The position numbers were made by a program, and so were the translations under genes. Positions 9,901-19,567 of a stretch of DNA of 64,000 nucleotides are shown piece after piece; the stretch's first letter is position 1, and every line of letters begins with the position of its first letter. The stretch is from assembly GCA_963826145.1 (NCBI GenBank), contig CAWGVW010000001.1, positions 1,488,001-1,552,000 on the forward strand, given 5' to 3'. Origin of the DNA: JBGPLJ01 sp963826145 (GTDB lineage: Bacteria > Pseudomonadota > Gammaproteobacteria > Steroidobacterales > Steroidobacteraceae). The notes under the pieces were generated by a model. The model was given only the letters and a program-made list of their open reading frames with translations. It searched no databases and was not told the origin of the DNA.

Positions 9901-10024
9901 CGTCGCGACGATCCTGACGCTCGTATTCCTGCCCGCGCTCTACGCGACCTGGTACGGGATCCAGCCCGGCGCCGTGGCGACGCCCGAGGGCGGTGCTAAA
10001 ATCCCGGTGCCCGATCCACACTGA
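6935..10024 (+). CDS. RND-family efflux permease
   Basis: 1029 residues, full length for an AcrB/HAE1 type pump. The first membrane segment is at residues ~13-30. The large periplasmic loop begins with QANWPGATAEEVARQVTDRI. The proton-relay helix has the paired aspartates in GLLVDDAMIAVEMM. The repeat half begins near residue 530, and its last helices contain MIIRNGIVLIMQIHDHEKDG. The start codon overlaps the adaptor stop. The pump lies directly ahead of ligK-galD, so export of aromatic acids or their toxic intermediates is plausible, but the substrate is not shown by the sequence. Confidence 0.92.
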   Translation: MSGFNASAWALTHKSFVGFLMAVAIAAGLLSYEKLGRDEDPPFTIKTMIVQANWPGATAEEVARQVTDRIEKTLESLRYLDYTSSYAKAGQTVIMVNLKDTTPPGAVPDQWYQVRKKIGDMRYQLPDGVQGPFFNDEFGDVYGVIYAFTSDGFTYRELRDYIEFVRAELLRTPDVGKVDLIGVQNEVIYLDFSTRQMSSMGLDPDVIAATLKVQNAVVASGVVETDNERIAIRVSGQFDTVENIANISVRANDRFVRLGDIAKVSRGYEDPPTSMFRYQGEPAIGLGISMSPGGNILDLGRNVESAMKRITRALPIGVDPHLVANQPHVVEESVGDFTSALFEAIAIVLIVSFVSLGLRAGLVVAICIPLVLALTFLVMEIFKIDLQRISLGALVIALGLLVDDAMIAVEMMVLKLEEGWDRFRAATFAYTSTAFPMLTGTVVTIIGFVPVGFAKSGAGEYCFTLFAVVGIALSASWIVAVIFTPYVGAAVLKEMKPAAAGGHHEGRVARWFRPVLIRALARRKLVIAGTAAAFVLAVVAFGFVQQQFFPASDRPELLVDLRLPQNASIEATLAQVQRFEKVLAKDPDIVSHTFYVGSGAVRFILALNVELANSNFAQAVVITKGFKERDAVQKRLTHVLNEQFDLLAGRVQPLQLGPPVSWPVQYRVSGPDIPTVKRFANRIAEVMRAHPASQIVAFDWIETGKAVLIDVNQDKARMQGVSSSQIASALNSLASGRTVTQVRDDIYLIDLRGRAADADRKDLKSVRELELHVGGNTVPLEQIATFRYELEDPIVWRRYRLPTITVSGDVRKGVQAASVVEDQKAAIAKIAAELPPGYKIELGGTVESSSKGSSSITAVVPVMLIGMVIVIMIQLQSVQKLIMVLLTAPLGIIGVSIALLTTFRPFGFVAMLGVFALIGMIIRNGIVLIMQIHDHEKDGLPRYEAIVEATMHRMRPILLTAAAAILGLIPIAGEVFWGPMAFAMMGGLLVATILTLVFLPALYATWYGIQPGAVATPEGGAKIPVPDPH

Positions 10025-10069
10025 CGGGGCCGCCCGCCGCGGCTCCCTGACTGACGAAGAGGTGCCGCC

Positions 10070-10747
10070 ATTACCAAGCACATCGCCGTGCGCGAGATCG
10101 CGCGACCGGACCCCGCTACACTCGACACGCTCGGCGTCCATGGCGTCGCCACGGTGCACGAAGCCCAGGGCCGGGTCGGCCTCCTCGCTTCCTACATGCG
10201 CCCCATCTATCCGCGCGCTGCCATTGTGGGCGCTGCCGTCACGGTGCTCGTGCCGCCGGGCGATAACTGGATGATTCACGTCGCGGTCGAGCTCTGCAAA
10301 GCTGGCGACGTCCTCGTCGTCGCACCGAGCTCGCCCTGCAGCGACGGCTACTTCGGCGATCTCCTCGGGACGTCACTCATGGCGCGCGGCGTGAAGGCCC
10401 TCATCATCGACGCGGGCGTTCGGGATGTCGCGACACTCACCGAGATGAAGTTTCCCGTCTGGTCGAAGGCCATCTGGGCGCAGGGCACCGTTAAAGCGAG
10501 CCTCGGCGCGGTCAACGTGCCGATCATTTGCGCGGGCCAGCGCGTCGAACCGGGCGATGCGATCGTCGCCGACGACGACGGCATCGTGGTTGTGCCGCGC
10601 GCAGACGCGGTGAAAGTCGCGGCAGCGGCAGCGAAGCGCGTGGCGGACGAAGAACAGAAGCGCAAACGCCTTGCGGCTGGCGAGCTGGGACTCGACATCT
10701 ACAGCATGCGCGAGAAGCTCGCGGCCCTGGGACTCGAGTACAAGTGA
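10070..10747 (+). CDS. ligK: 4-carboxy-4-hydroxy-2-oxoadipate aldolase (LigK/ProA/GalC type, RraA family)
   Basis: About 225 residues. It cleaves 4-carboxy-4-hydroxy-2-oxoadipate to pyruvate and oxaloacetate, the last step of the protocatechuate 4,5-cleavage and gallate pathways. The N-terminal GVATVHEAQGRVGLLASYM region matches LigK/ProA closely, and the RraA-fold metal motif G-x20-R-D is present (GDLLGTSLMARG to GVRDVATLTEMKFPV). Start choice: an in-frame TGA at 10052 limits it. A good ribosome site GAAGAGG (10056-10062) points to an ATT at 10070 (reading ITKHIAVREIA), while GTG 10088 is the next common start. The ATT is either a rare start or a base error for ATG. The stop overlaps galD (GTGA). 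Confidence 0.88.
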   Translation: MTKHIAVREIARPDPATLDTLGVHGVATVHEAQGRVGLLASYMRPIYPRAAIVGAAVTVLVPPGDNWMIHVAVELCKAGDVLVVAPSSPCSDGYFGDLLGTSLMARGVKALIIDAGVRDVATLTEMKFPVWSKAIWAQGTVKASLGAVNVPIICAGQRVEPGDAIVADDDGIVVVPRADAVKVAAAAAKRVADEEQKRKRLAAGELGLDIYSMREKLAALGLEYK

Positions 10748-11847
10748 CCGCGGGCGTCCAGCAAACGGCGATACCGTGCACGCTGATGCGCGGGGGCACC
10801 TCCAAGGGGCCATTCTTCCTCGCGAGCGACCTGCCAGCAGCCGAGGCACTGCGCGATCGGGTGCTGCTTGCAGCAATGGGCTCGCCCGATCCGCGCCAGA
10901 TCGACGGCGTCGGCGGCGCCGAGCCGCTCACGAGCAAGGTCGCCATCGTTTCGAAATCGAACCGGCCCGACGTCGACGTCGACTACCTTTTTGCGCAGGT
11001 CTCGATCGACAAGCCGCTTGTCGACGTGAGTCCGAACTGCGGCAACATGCTGGCAGGCGTGGGACCGTTCGCCATCGAGAAAGGGCTGGTGCCGGCGCGC
11101 GACCCGACGACACGCGTTGCCATCTACATGGTCAACACCGGCAACCTCGCCGTCGCAACCGTCGAGACTCCAGGCGGCAAGGTCCGGTACGACGGCGAGA
11201 CCGCGATCGCCGGTGTGCCGGGAACCGCGGCGCCGATCCACGTCGAGTTTCTCGACACGGCGGGCTCCGTGTGCGAATCGCTCCTGCCGACCGGGCATGT
11301 CCGGGACAGGGTCGATGGCATCGACGTAACCTGCATCGACAACGGCATGCCCGTTGTCGTGATTCCCGCGAGTGCGTTCAGCAAAACCGGATACGAGTCC
11401 CCGAAGGATCTCGACGCGGATGCACCGTTCAAGGCTCGCCTTGAACAGCTGCGACTCGCCGTCGGGCCGCTGATGGGCCTCGGCGATGTGCGCGACAAGG
11501 TCGTGCCGAAGATGACGCTGATCGCGCCGCCGCGCGCAGGCGGTCATGTCTCTACGCGGACCTTCATCCCGATTCGCTGTCACGCAGCGATTGGCGTGCT
11601 CGGCGCCGTGAGTGTTGCGACGGCATGCGTGTTGCCGGGATCTGTCGCTGAGGGAATCGCCCTGCCTGCGCACGGCTCGCCGATTCTTTTCTCCGTTGAG
11701 CATCCGAGCGGCGAGTTCACCGTATCGCTCGAAGTGTCAGGCGACGGCGCGGATTTCAAAATTGGACGCTCGGGAATTCTGCGCACGGCGCGCGCGCTGT
11801 TCGAAGGGCACATCCTCATTCCGCGCAGCGTCTGGACTGGAAAGTAA
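10744..11847 (+). CDS. galD: 4-oxalomesaconate tautomerase (PrpF family, GalD type)
   Basis: 367 residues from GTG 10744, overlapping the ligK stop by four bases. PrpF-fold isomerase: PCTLMRGGTSKGPFF at the N terminus, DVSPNCGNMLAGVGPFAI carrying the conserved cysteine, and CHAAIGVLGAVSVATAC near the C terminus. GalD converts the keto and enol forms of 4-oxalomesaconate so that the hydratase (LigJ, 27.5-28.6 kb) can act. PrpF (aconitate isomerase) and LigU are relatives with the same fold. Coupling to ligK favours the oxalomesaconate role. Confidence 0.85.
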   Translation: MTAGVQQTAIPCTLMRGGTSKGPFFLASDLPAAEALRDRVLLAAMGSPDPRQIDGVGGAEPLTSKVAIVSKSNRPDVDVDYLFAQVSIDKPLVDVSPNCGNMLAGVGPFAIEKGLVPARDPTTRVAIYMVNTGNLAVATVETPGGKVRYDGETAIAGVPGTAAPIHVEFLDTAGSVCESLLPTGHVRDRVDGIDVTCIDNGMPVVVIPASAFSKTGYESPKDLDADAPFKARLEQLRLAVGPLMGLGDVRDKVVPKMTLIAPPRAGGHVSTRTFIPIRCHAAIGVLGAVSVATACVLPGSVAEGIALPAHGSPILFSVEHPSGEFTVSLEVSGDGADFKIGRSGILRTARALFEGHILIPRSVWTGK

Positions 11848-12038
11848 TCCGACACTTTCCGTCACTGCCGCTGACATAATTCGTCTCGAAGTGTGCGCGG
11901 ACGCACGCTTTGTCAAATTCCCCGACGGCGCGATTTTCTGCGCGCGCTACAGCTGAATCTTGCTGCTACGATCCTCCAAAAGGCGCATCTGAGTTACCGC
12001 TCGCGCGCCGAAGAAGAACAGACTTTTGGGGATACCCG

Positions 12039-15000
12039 ATGACCAATCATCGCTCGCCGGCTTCGTCCGGGCACGCGACTTTCCGTTTCACCCGTTATAG
12101 CAGATCGCGCTGGCTGCAGGCGCTCGCCACGTGCCTCGCCATTGGCATTGCGTCGCTCGCGCTCGCCGATAACGGCGTCGGCGCATGGATTTCTCCCGTT
12201 GACAACAACTGGCCGCTGATCCCGATTCACGCCGCTCTCACGCCTGACGGCCGCGTGCTCACTTACGGCACCGATGGCACAGGAAAGCAGACGGGCTTTT
12301 TCATCTACGACGTGTGGAACCCGGCGTCCGGCCTCGGCGGCGGCCACATGACGCTCGCCAACCAGACGGCTGACGGACATCTTCTGCAGCTCGCAGGTCA
12401 TCCTGCCGTCAGACGGCAGCATCTTCATCGCGGGCGGCGACAACTGGACCGGCACCGGCACGACCAACACCGGCAACATCAACAGCAATCTCTTCGACCT
12501 ACGGCAACAATACGCTCGCGCGCGGCGCCAACATGAACCGCGCGCGCTGGTATTCCTCTTCGACGGTGCTCATCAACGGCGAGGTCTACGTCCAGGGCGG
12601 CAACGGCGGCGGCGACTTTCCGGAAGTCCGCCAGGGCGACGGCACATTTCGCCTGTTGACCGGCGTCAACACGTCGGGGCTCGCGGCGACCTTTCCGCGT
12701 AACTTCCTCGCCCCGGATGGCCGCGTGTTCGGCTACGACACGAACGGCAACATGTACTACGTGACGACTGCGGGAACCGGAACGCTACGCCGGCGCCGGG
12801 CAGTTCAATTCCGCGTACGCCGGCTGGACCTCCGAGCGCCGCGATGTACCGCCCCGGCAAGATCCTGCAGATGGGCGGCAATTCGAACGGCGCTGTCGTC
12901 ATCGACATCACCGGACCGCAACCGACCGTCACGACCCAGCCGACGATGTCGAGCAAGCGCCAGTGGGTGTCCGCGACAGTGATGGCCGACGGCCGCGTGG
13001 TCGCGACTGGCGGCACGGAACAGGACAACGTGCTGACCGGCATCAACAACAGCGCGGAAGTCTGGAACCCGGCGACCGGCCAGTGGATCGTCGGTCCGCC
13101 CGGTTCGCGCGCGCGCATGTATCACTCGGGCGCCCTGCTGCTGCCGGATGCGACCGTGATGGTCCACGGCGGCGGCGCACCGGGGCCGCTCAACAATCAG
13201 CACGCCGAAATCTACCAGCCGAGCTATCTGTTCCTGCCAGACGAGCACGACGCTCGCGCCGCGACCGACGATCGTGTCGTGGCCCCAGACGACCATCGAC
13301 AACGGCCAGCACTTCACGCTCGACGTGGGCTCATCGACCATCAGCCGCGTCACGATGGTGCGCTCGGGTTCCGTCACGCACAGCGTCAACATGGATCAGC
13401 GCTTCCTCGAGTTGCCGTTCACGCAATCCGGCTCCGTGCTCGACGCCCAGACGCCATTGAGCGCGGGCGAAGCGCCCGGCGGCTACTACATGCTGTTCGT
13501 CATCGACAACCAGGGCGTACCGTCGATGGCGAAGATGATTCGCCTGAGCATCGCGGCGAACCCGAATATCGCCCTCGACTACACGCCGACCGTCGGCGGA
13601 TCGGGTGGAGCCGCTTTCACCGTGACCTGCAATCCGGACGAAGTGCTCGTCGGCGTCACCGGCCTCGCATCGACGACGGACTACGTCTATCAGCTGAGCG
13701 GCCAGTGCGCTCGCGTCGACCAGTTCGGCCACTGGGTCGGCAACCCGGTGGCACGCGGCAGCGCCGGCGGTACCGGCGGCACGGCCTTCACCAAGACCTG
13801 CGCGCGCGACTTTGCGATCAGCGGCTTCAGCAGCCGCTCCGCGACCTACGTCAACCAGATCAATTTCGAATGCAAGGCACTTACGGCCTCGGGCCGCGTG
13901 ACCGGCGCGGCACAGGCGCTCGGCGCCGTCGGCAGCACACAGGGCACGGCCAATGCATCCATGAGCTGCGGCACCGGCAATCCGGTCTACGCGCTCTATG
14001 GGCGTTCCGGCAGCTGGATCGACAACTTCGGCGTGCAATGCCGGCAGGCGGCCATCACGCCGATCGCCGTGAATTCGCCGCCGACCGTGACCAATCCGGG
14101 CAATCAGTCCGGCACCGTCGGCGTGCCCGTGAGCTCTGCTCGGTCACGGCGAATGATCCCGACGGGAATGCGCTCACCTATTCTGCGACCGGCCTGCCGC
14201 CGGGCCTTTCGATCGGCCTCAACATTCCGGTGGTCAGCGGTACACCTACTGTGGCTGGCACCTACAACGTCGCGATCACGGCGACCGACCCAAGCAACGC
14301 CTCGGGCTCCGCGAACTTTATCTGGACGATCGTCGACCAGCAGGCGCTGATCCTGAACCCGATGCCGTCGCAGACGCCGCGACTCGTGAATTCCTCCGCG
14401 AGCTACACAGCGGCGACCCAGAACGCGGTCAATGCGAAGTACAAATGGTTCTTCGACGATGGCACGCCCGAGACGGCTTACTCGAGTTCCGCCAGCATCA
14501 ACCATGCCTTCGCGAATCCGGGCGTCTATTACGTCACGGTCACGGCGACCGACGATCGCGGCATTGCGCAGGTGCAGACCTTCGCGCAGACCGTTTACCT
14601 GCCGCCGACGGCGAACAAGCCGGCCGTCTCATCGAATATTGCGTATGAAGCGCGCAGCGGCAGCAACTCGCGCATTTGGGTGGTGAACCAGGACAACGAC
14701 ACGGTGACCGCGTTCGATGCGGTTACGCAATCGAAGCTCGCGGAAATTGCGGTCGGCACCGCGCCGCGCACGCTCGCCGTGTCGCCGGGGGGCGAGATCT
14801 GGGTGACGAACAAGCTCGCCGCCTCGATCTCGGTAATCAATGCGAGCACGCTCACGGTCAGCCGGACCATCGCGCTGCCCTTCGCCTCGCAGCCCTTCGG
14901 CATCGCATTCGCACCGACGGGCGGTTACGCCTACGTCGCATTGGAAGGCACCGGTCGACTCCTGAAGCTCGACGCCACCAGCGGCGCACAGGTCGCAAGC

Positions 15001-18000
15001 CTTGCCGTCGGTGCGAATCCAAGACATCTCTCGGTGAGCGGCGACGGCGGCACCGTCTACGTCTCCCGCTTCATCACGCCGCACCTCCCCGGCGAGGAAA
15101 CGCTCAGCGTGCAGACACAGGTCGGTGGCGTGAACGTCGGCGGCGAGGTCCTCATCGTCAATGCAGGCGCGATGACGGTGCTCAGTACGCTCGAGCTCGC
15201 TGCCAGCACCAAGGCCGACTTCGAGAATCAGGGCTCCGGCTTTCCCAACTATCTCGGCGCCGCCGCGATTTCACCCGACGGCACGGCGGCCTGGGTTCCG
15301 TCGAAGCAGGACAACGTGGCGCGCGGGCAGCTGCGCAACCAGCAGAACCTCAATTTCCAGAGCACCGTGCGCGCGATCAGCTCGCGCATCGATCTCGCGA
15401 CCGGCACGGAAGACTTCGCCGCGCGGCTCGATCACGACAATTCGAGCGTCGCCAGCGCGGCCGCATTCGACCGGTATGGCGTCTATCTATTCGTCGCACT
15501 CGAAACGAGCCGCGAGGTCGCAGTTGTCGATGCGCACGGCAAGTTCGAGATCTTCCGGATCGACGTCGGCCAGGCGCCGCAGGGCCTGATTGTATCGCCA
15601 GATGGATCAAAGCTTTACGTCAACAACTTCATGGATCGAAGCATCAGTGTTTTCGACATCGCGAATGTCGTGAACAACGGCCAGTGGAATGCGCAGCTGC
15701 TCGGTACCTTGCCGGCTGTTGGCACGGAAAAACTCAGTGCGCAGGTCCTGAAGGGCAAGCAGCTCTTCTACGACGCGCGCGACACGCGCCTCGCCCGCGA
15801 CCGGTACCTGAGCTGCGCCACCTGCCACAACGACGGCGGCCAGGACGGCCGCGTGTGGGATCTCGGCGGTTTCGGCGAGGGCCTGCGCAACACCATCGCC
15901 CTGCGCGGACGCGCCGGCATCGGCCAGGGATTCCTGCACTGGAGCGCGAACTTCGACGAGGTACAGGACTTCGAGGCGCAGATTCGCTCGCTCGCGGGCG
16001 GTACCGGGTCTCATGGCCGACGCGGACTTCAACGCGGGAACGCGCAGCCAACCGCTCGGCGCCACCAAGGCGGGATTCAGCTCGGACCTTGATGCGCTGG
16101 CGGCCTACCTCGGCTCGCTCAACTCGTTCGCTTCGAGCCCGAACCGCAATCCGGACGGCACTCTCACGAGCGATGCAGTTGCCGGCAAGGCCATCTTCCA
16201 GTCCGCGGGCTGTGGCTCCTGCCACAGCGGCACGGCATTCACCGAAAGCGGCGCTGCAACGCTCCGAAACATCGGGACGATCAAGCCGTCGAGCGGCCAA
16301 CGCCTCGGCGGACCGCTGACAGGCCTCGACACGCCGACGCTGCGCGATGCCTGGGGCAGCGCGCCGTACCTGCACGACGGCTCCGCAGCGACGCTCGCCG
16401 ACGCTATTCGAGCGCACACCAATGTAACGGTCAGCGATGCGGATCTGCCGAAGCTCGTCGCCTACGTGTCGCAGATCGGCGGACAGGAGCCCGCGGCTCC
16501 GGCTCCAAATGTAGCGCCGGTCGTAGCCAATCCGGGCACCCAGAACGGCACTGTCGGCGTCGCGATGTCGCTCTCGATCAGCGCGACCGACGACAACGGC
16601 GACGCACTGACGTACACGGCCGCAGGCCTCCCTGCCGGACTTTCCGATTAATGCCTCGACCGGCGTCATCACCGGCACGCCGACGACAGCCGCGACCTAC
16701 AGCACGACGGTCACGGCGACCGACCCCTCGCTCACGACGGGATCGGCCATATTCTCCTGGAACGTCGCCGCCGATTCCGCGCCGCCGAATGCACCGGCAA
16801 GCCTCACTGCATCCGCGATCTCCGGGACGCAGATCAACCTGTCGTGGCCAGCCGCTACCGACAACGCGGCCGTGACCGGCTACGAGATCGAGCGCTGTCA
16901 GGGCGCAGGTTGCTCGAGCTTCGGTGTCATCGCGACAGTGACCACGACCAGCTTCAGCAACACGGCGCTTACGAGCGCAACCGCCTACACCTATCGCGTG
17001 CGAGCCACCGACGCCGCCGGCAACAAGGGCCCCTACTCGCCGCAGGCGAGCGCCTCGACGCCGGATACGATCGCTCCATCGGCGCCGACGACGCTTACGG
17101 CCACCGCAACTTCCTCGAGCCAGATCAACCTGAGCTGGCCGGCATCGACTGATAACGTCGCTGTTACCAATTACCTGATTGAGCGCTGTCAGGGCGCGGG
17201 TTGCTCGAGTTTCGCGCAGGTTGCGACCTCGGCGACGACGAACTACAGCAACGCTGGCCTTGCGGCCGGCACGAGCTATAGCTTCCGGGTCCGCGCGACC
17301 GACGCTGCATCCAATCTTGGGAGCTATTCGCCGACGGCGACGGCCGCAACTCAATCGGGCGGCACACCGCTCACGCCTGCGTTCGTCCAGCGCAACTACC
17401 TCGCGCCCGGATCCGCCGCGCGTACGACAGTGACGGTGCCCTACGCCGCCGCGCAGACCGCCGGCAATCTCAACGTGGTTGTAATCGCCTGGAATGACGG
17501 CACGACCAATGTCCAGGCCGTGACCGATACGCGCGGCCATGTTTACCGGCTTGCGGTCGGCCCGACGCGGGTTTCCGCAACCGCATCGCTGGCCATCTAT
17601 TACGCCGCCAACATCACGGCCTCGGCCGCCAACGCCAACTCGGTCACGGTGACATTCAACGCAGCGACGGTCTATCCGGACGTCCGCATCGCCGAATACA
17701 GCGGCATCTCCGCCACCGATCCACTCGACGTCGCCATCGGTGCCACCGGCACCGGGACCACGGCCAACAGCGGATCGGTCACGACAACGAATGCGAATGA
17801 CCTCCTGGTCGGCGGCAATTACATCGCGACCTACACGAACGCCGCGGGCTCCGGCTACACGTCGCGCGTCATCACGAGCGACGGCAACCTGCTGGAAGAC
17901 CGGAACGTCACAGCCGTCGGCAGCTACAACGCAACCAGCACGCAGGGCTCCGGCTGGTGGATCATGCAGATGGCGGCATTCAAGGCCGGGCTCTCGCGGT

Positions 18001-19567
18001 GGCACGGCCGATTCACAAGCGCCGACCGCCCCCGCGACACTGACGGCCACAGCGGCGTCAACGACCCAGATCAATTTGGCCTGGGCGGCAGCCACGGACA
18101 ACGTGGCCGTGACGAGCTACCAGATCGAGCGTTGCCAGGGGGCGGGCTGCTCGAACTTCGCGCAGATCGCGACGGCAACTGCCACGACCTACAACAATAC
18201 GGGTCTTGCGGCAGGGACAAGCTACAGCTTCCGTGTACGCGCCGTCGATGCCGCGTCGAATCTCGGCGCCTACTCGCCGACCGCAACGACCTCCACGAAT
18301 GCCCCGGACACGACGCCGCCGGGCGCGCCGGCATCGCTGACCGCGACGCCGATCTCGACGACGCAGATCAATCTGAGCTGGCCGGCGGCGACCGACAACG
18401 TGGCCGTCACCGGCTACCAGATCGAACGCTGCCAGGGCGCGGGCTGCTCCAACTTCGCTCAGATCGCGACCGCCACGGCGACGACTTACAACAACACCGG
18501 GCTCACGGCGACGACGAGCTACAGCTATCGGGTACGCGCGACGGATGCGGCGACGAACGCCGGCGCGTATTCACCGACAGCAACGACGAGCACGCTCTCG
18601 CCCGCCCCGGATACGCAGGCGCCGACAGCACCGGCCTCGCTCACGGCGACACCCATCTCGACGACTCAGATCAATCTCAGCTGGGCCGCCGCGACCGACA
18701 ACGTCGCGGTGACGAGCTACCTGATCGAACGCTGCCAGGGCGCGGGCTGCTCGAACTTCGCGCAAGTCGCGACGAGCGCGACGACGGCCTTCAGCAACAC
18801 GGGCCTCACGCTCGGCACGAGCTACAGCTACAAGGTCCGGGCAACGGATGCCGCTACCAACACCGGGTGGCTACTCGCCGGTGGCGACCACCAGCACGTT
18901 CGCGACCGGCACTCCGCTGACGCCCGCCTTCGTGCAGGACGCCTTCTCGGCTCCCGGATCGGCGGCCCGCACGACGGTCACGATCCAGTACGCAGCCGCG
19001 CAAACGGCGGGCGACCTCAACGTCATCGGCATCGCCTGGAACGACGCGACCGCACTCGTGCAATCGGTCACCGACACGCGTGGCAACGTCTACCAGCTCG
19101 CTGTCGGACCGACAGTCGTGAGCGGCACGGCGTCGCTCGCGGTCTACTACGCGGCGAACATCGCGTCGTCAGTGGCCAACGGCAACACCGTGACGGTGAC
19201 CTTCAACCGGGCCACGGTGTACCCCGACGTACGCATTGCCGAGTATCGGAACGTCGCCACCACGAATCCGCTCGACGTCGCGGCCGGGGCAACCGGCACC
19301 GGCGCCACCGCGAACAGCGGTAACGTCACGACGACGAACGCGAACGACCTCCTTGTCGGCTTCAACTATGTGCAGACGTACACCGGCAACGCCGGTACCG
19401 GCTTCACCGAGCGGCGCGTCACTTCCGACGGCAACCTGCTCGAGGACCGCAATGTGACGGCCGTCGGGAGTTACAGCGCGACGTCGACGCAAGGTTCCGG
19501 GTGGTGGATCATGCAGATCGTTGCCTTCCGCGCGGGCTTTGGACCTTGGTCGCGGCGGCTGTCATGA
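12039..19567 (+). CDS. Giant secreted copper radical oxidase fused to beta-propeller, MauG-like di-haem domain and fibronectin III repeats (frameshifted)
   Basis: Reads as one protein of ~2,505 residues if about ten single-base shifts are repaired (near 12375, 12500, 12785, 12833, 13240, 14135, 16006, 16646, 17995 and 18866). ATG 12039 starts a signal peptide. Residues ~50-510 are a kelch propeller plus E-set domain of galactose/glyoxal oxidase type. All cofactor residues are visible: the Cys in DIFCSSQVILP (~12385), Tyr in RARWYSSSTVL (12551), Tyr-His in RMYHSGALLLP (13120-13125) and His in GSVTHSVNMDQR (13379). Next come a Cys-rich beta domain, an Ig/He_PIG domain, a PKD-like domain, a YVTN-type propeller (14.64-15.72 kb), a di-haem domain with CATCH (15814) and CGSCH (16211), an Ig domain, five Fn3 domains and two copies of an unknown ~200-residue domain. 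Its stop overlaps the SCO gene. Confidence 0.8.
16785..18895 (+). repeat. Five fibronectin type III coding repeats
   Basis: Five ~90-residue Fn3 units lie at about 16785-17055, 17080-17350, 18015-18295, 18320-18600 and 18625-18895. Each holds the same core: TQINLSWPAATDNVAVT, then IERCQGAGCSNFAQ, then YSFRVRATDAA. The DNA of the IERCQGAGCS segment is nearly the same in all five. The paired cysteines (C-QGAG-C) are unusual for Fn3 and could form a small disulfide loop. The second and third units are separated by a copy of the unknown domain listed separately. Such repeats are common linkers in secreted polysaccharide-active enzymes. Confidence 0.85.
17365..19549 (+). repeat. Two copies of an unrecognised ~200-residue beta-rich domain
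   Basis: Copy 1 spans about 17365-17985 and copy 2 about 18910-19549. Shared landmarks: TPLTPAFVQ, APGSAARTTVT, YAAAQTAGDLNVI, ATVYPDVRIAEY, TTNANDLLVG, SDGNLLEDRNVTAVGSY and STQGSGWWIMQ. The two are mostly identical in protein sequence, which suggests a recent internal duplication together with Fn3 units. I know similar segments from large secreted proteins but cannot name the family. A carbohydrate- or surface-binding role is only a guess. Confidence 0.75.

Noticed and set aside
11908..11930. Short inverted repeat GTGCG-CGGA-CGCAC near 11894-11907 as a galD terminator
   Set aside because: Only a 5-bp stem and no T run follows. It is too weak to call in this GC-rich DNA.
16785..19549. Repeats as a possible CRISPR or mobile element
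   Set aside because: They are in-frame Fn3 and unknown-domain coding repeats of ~270 and ~620 bases. No spacers, transposase or terminal repeats are present.
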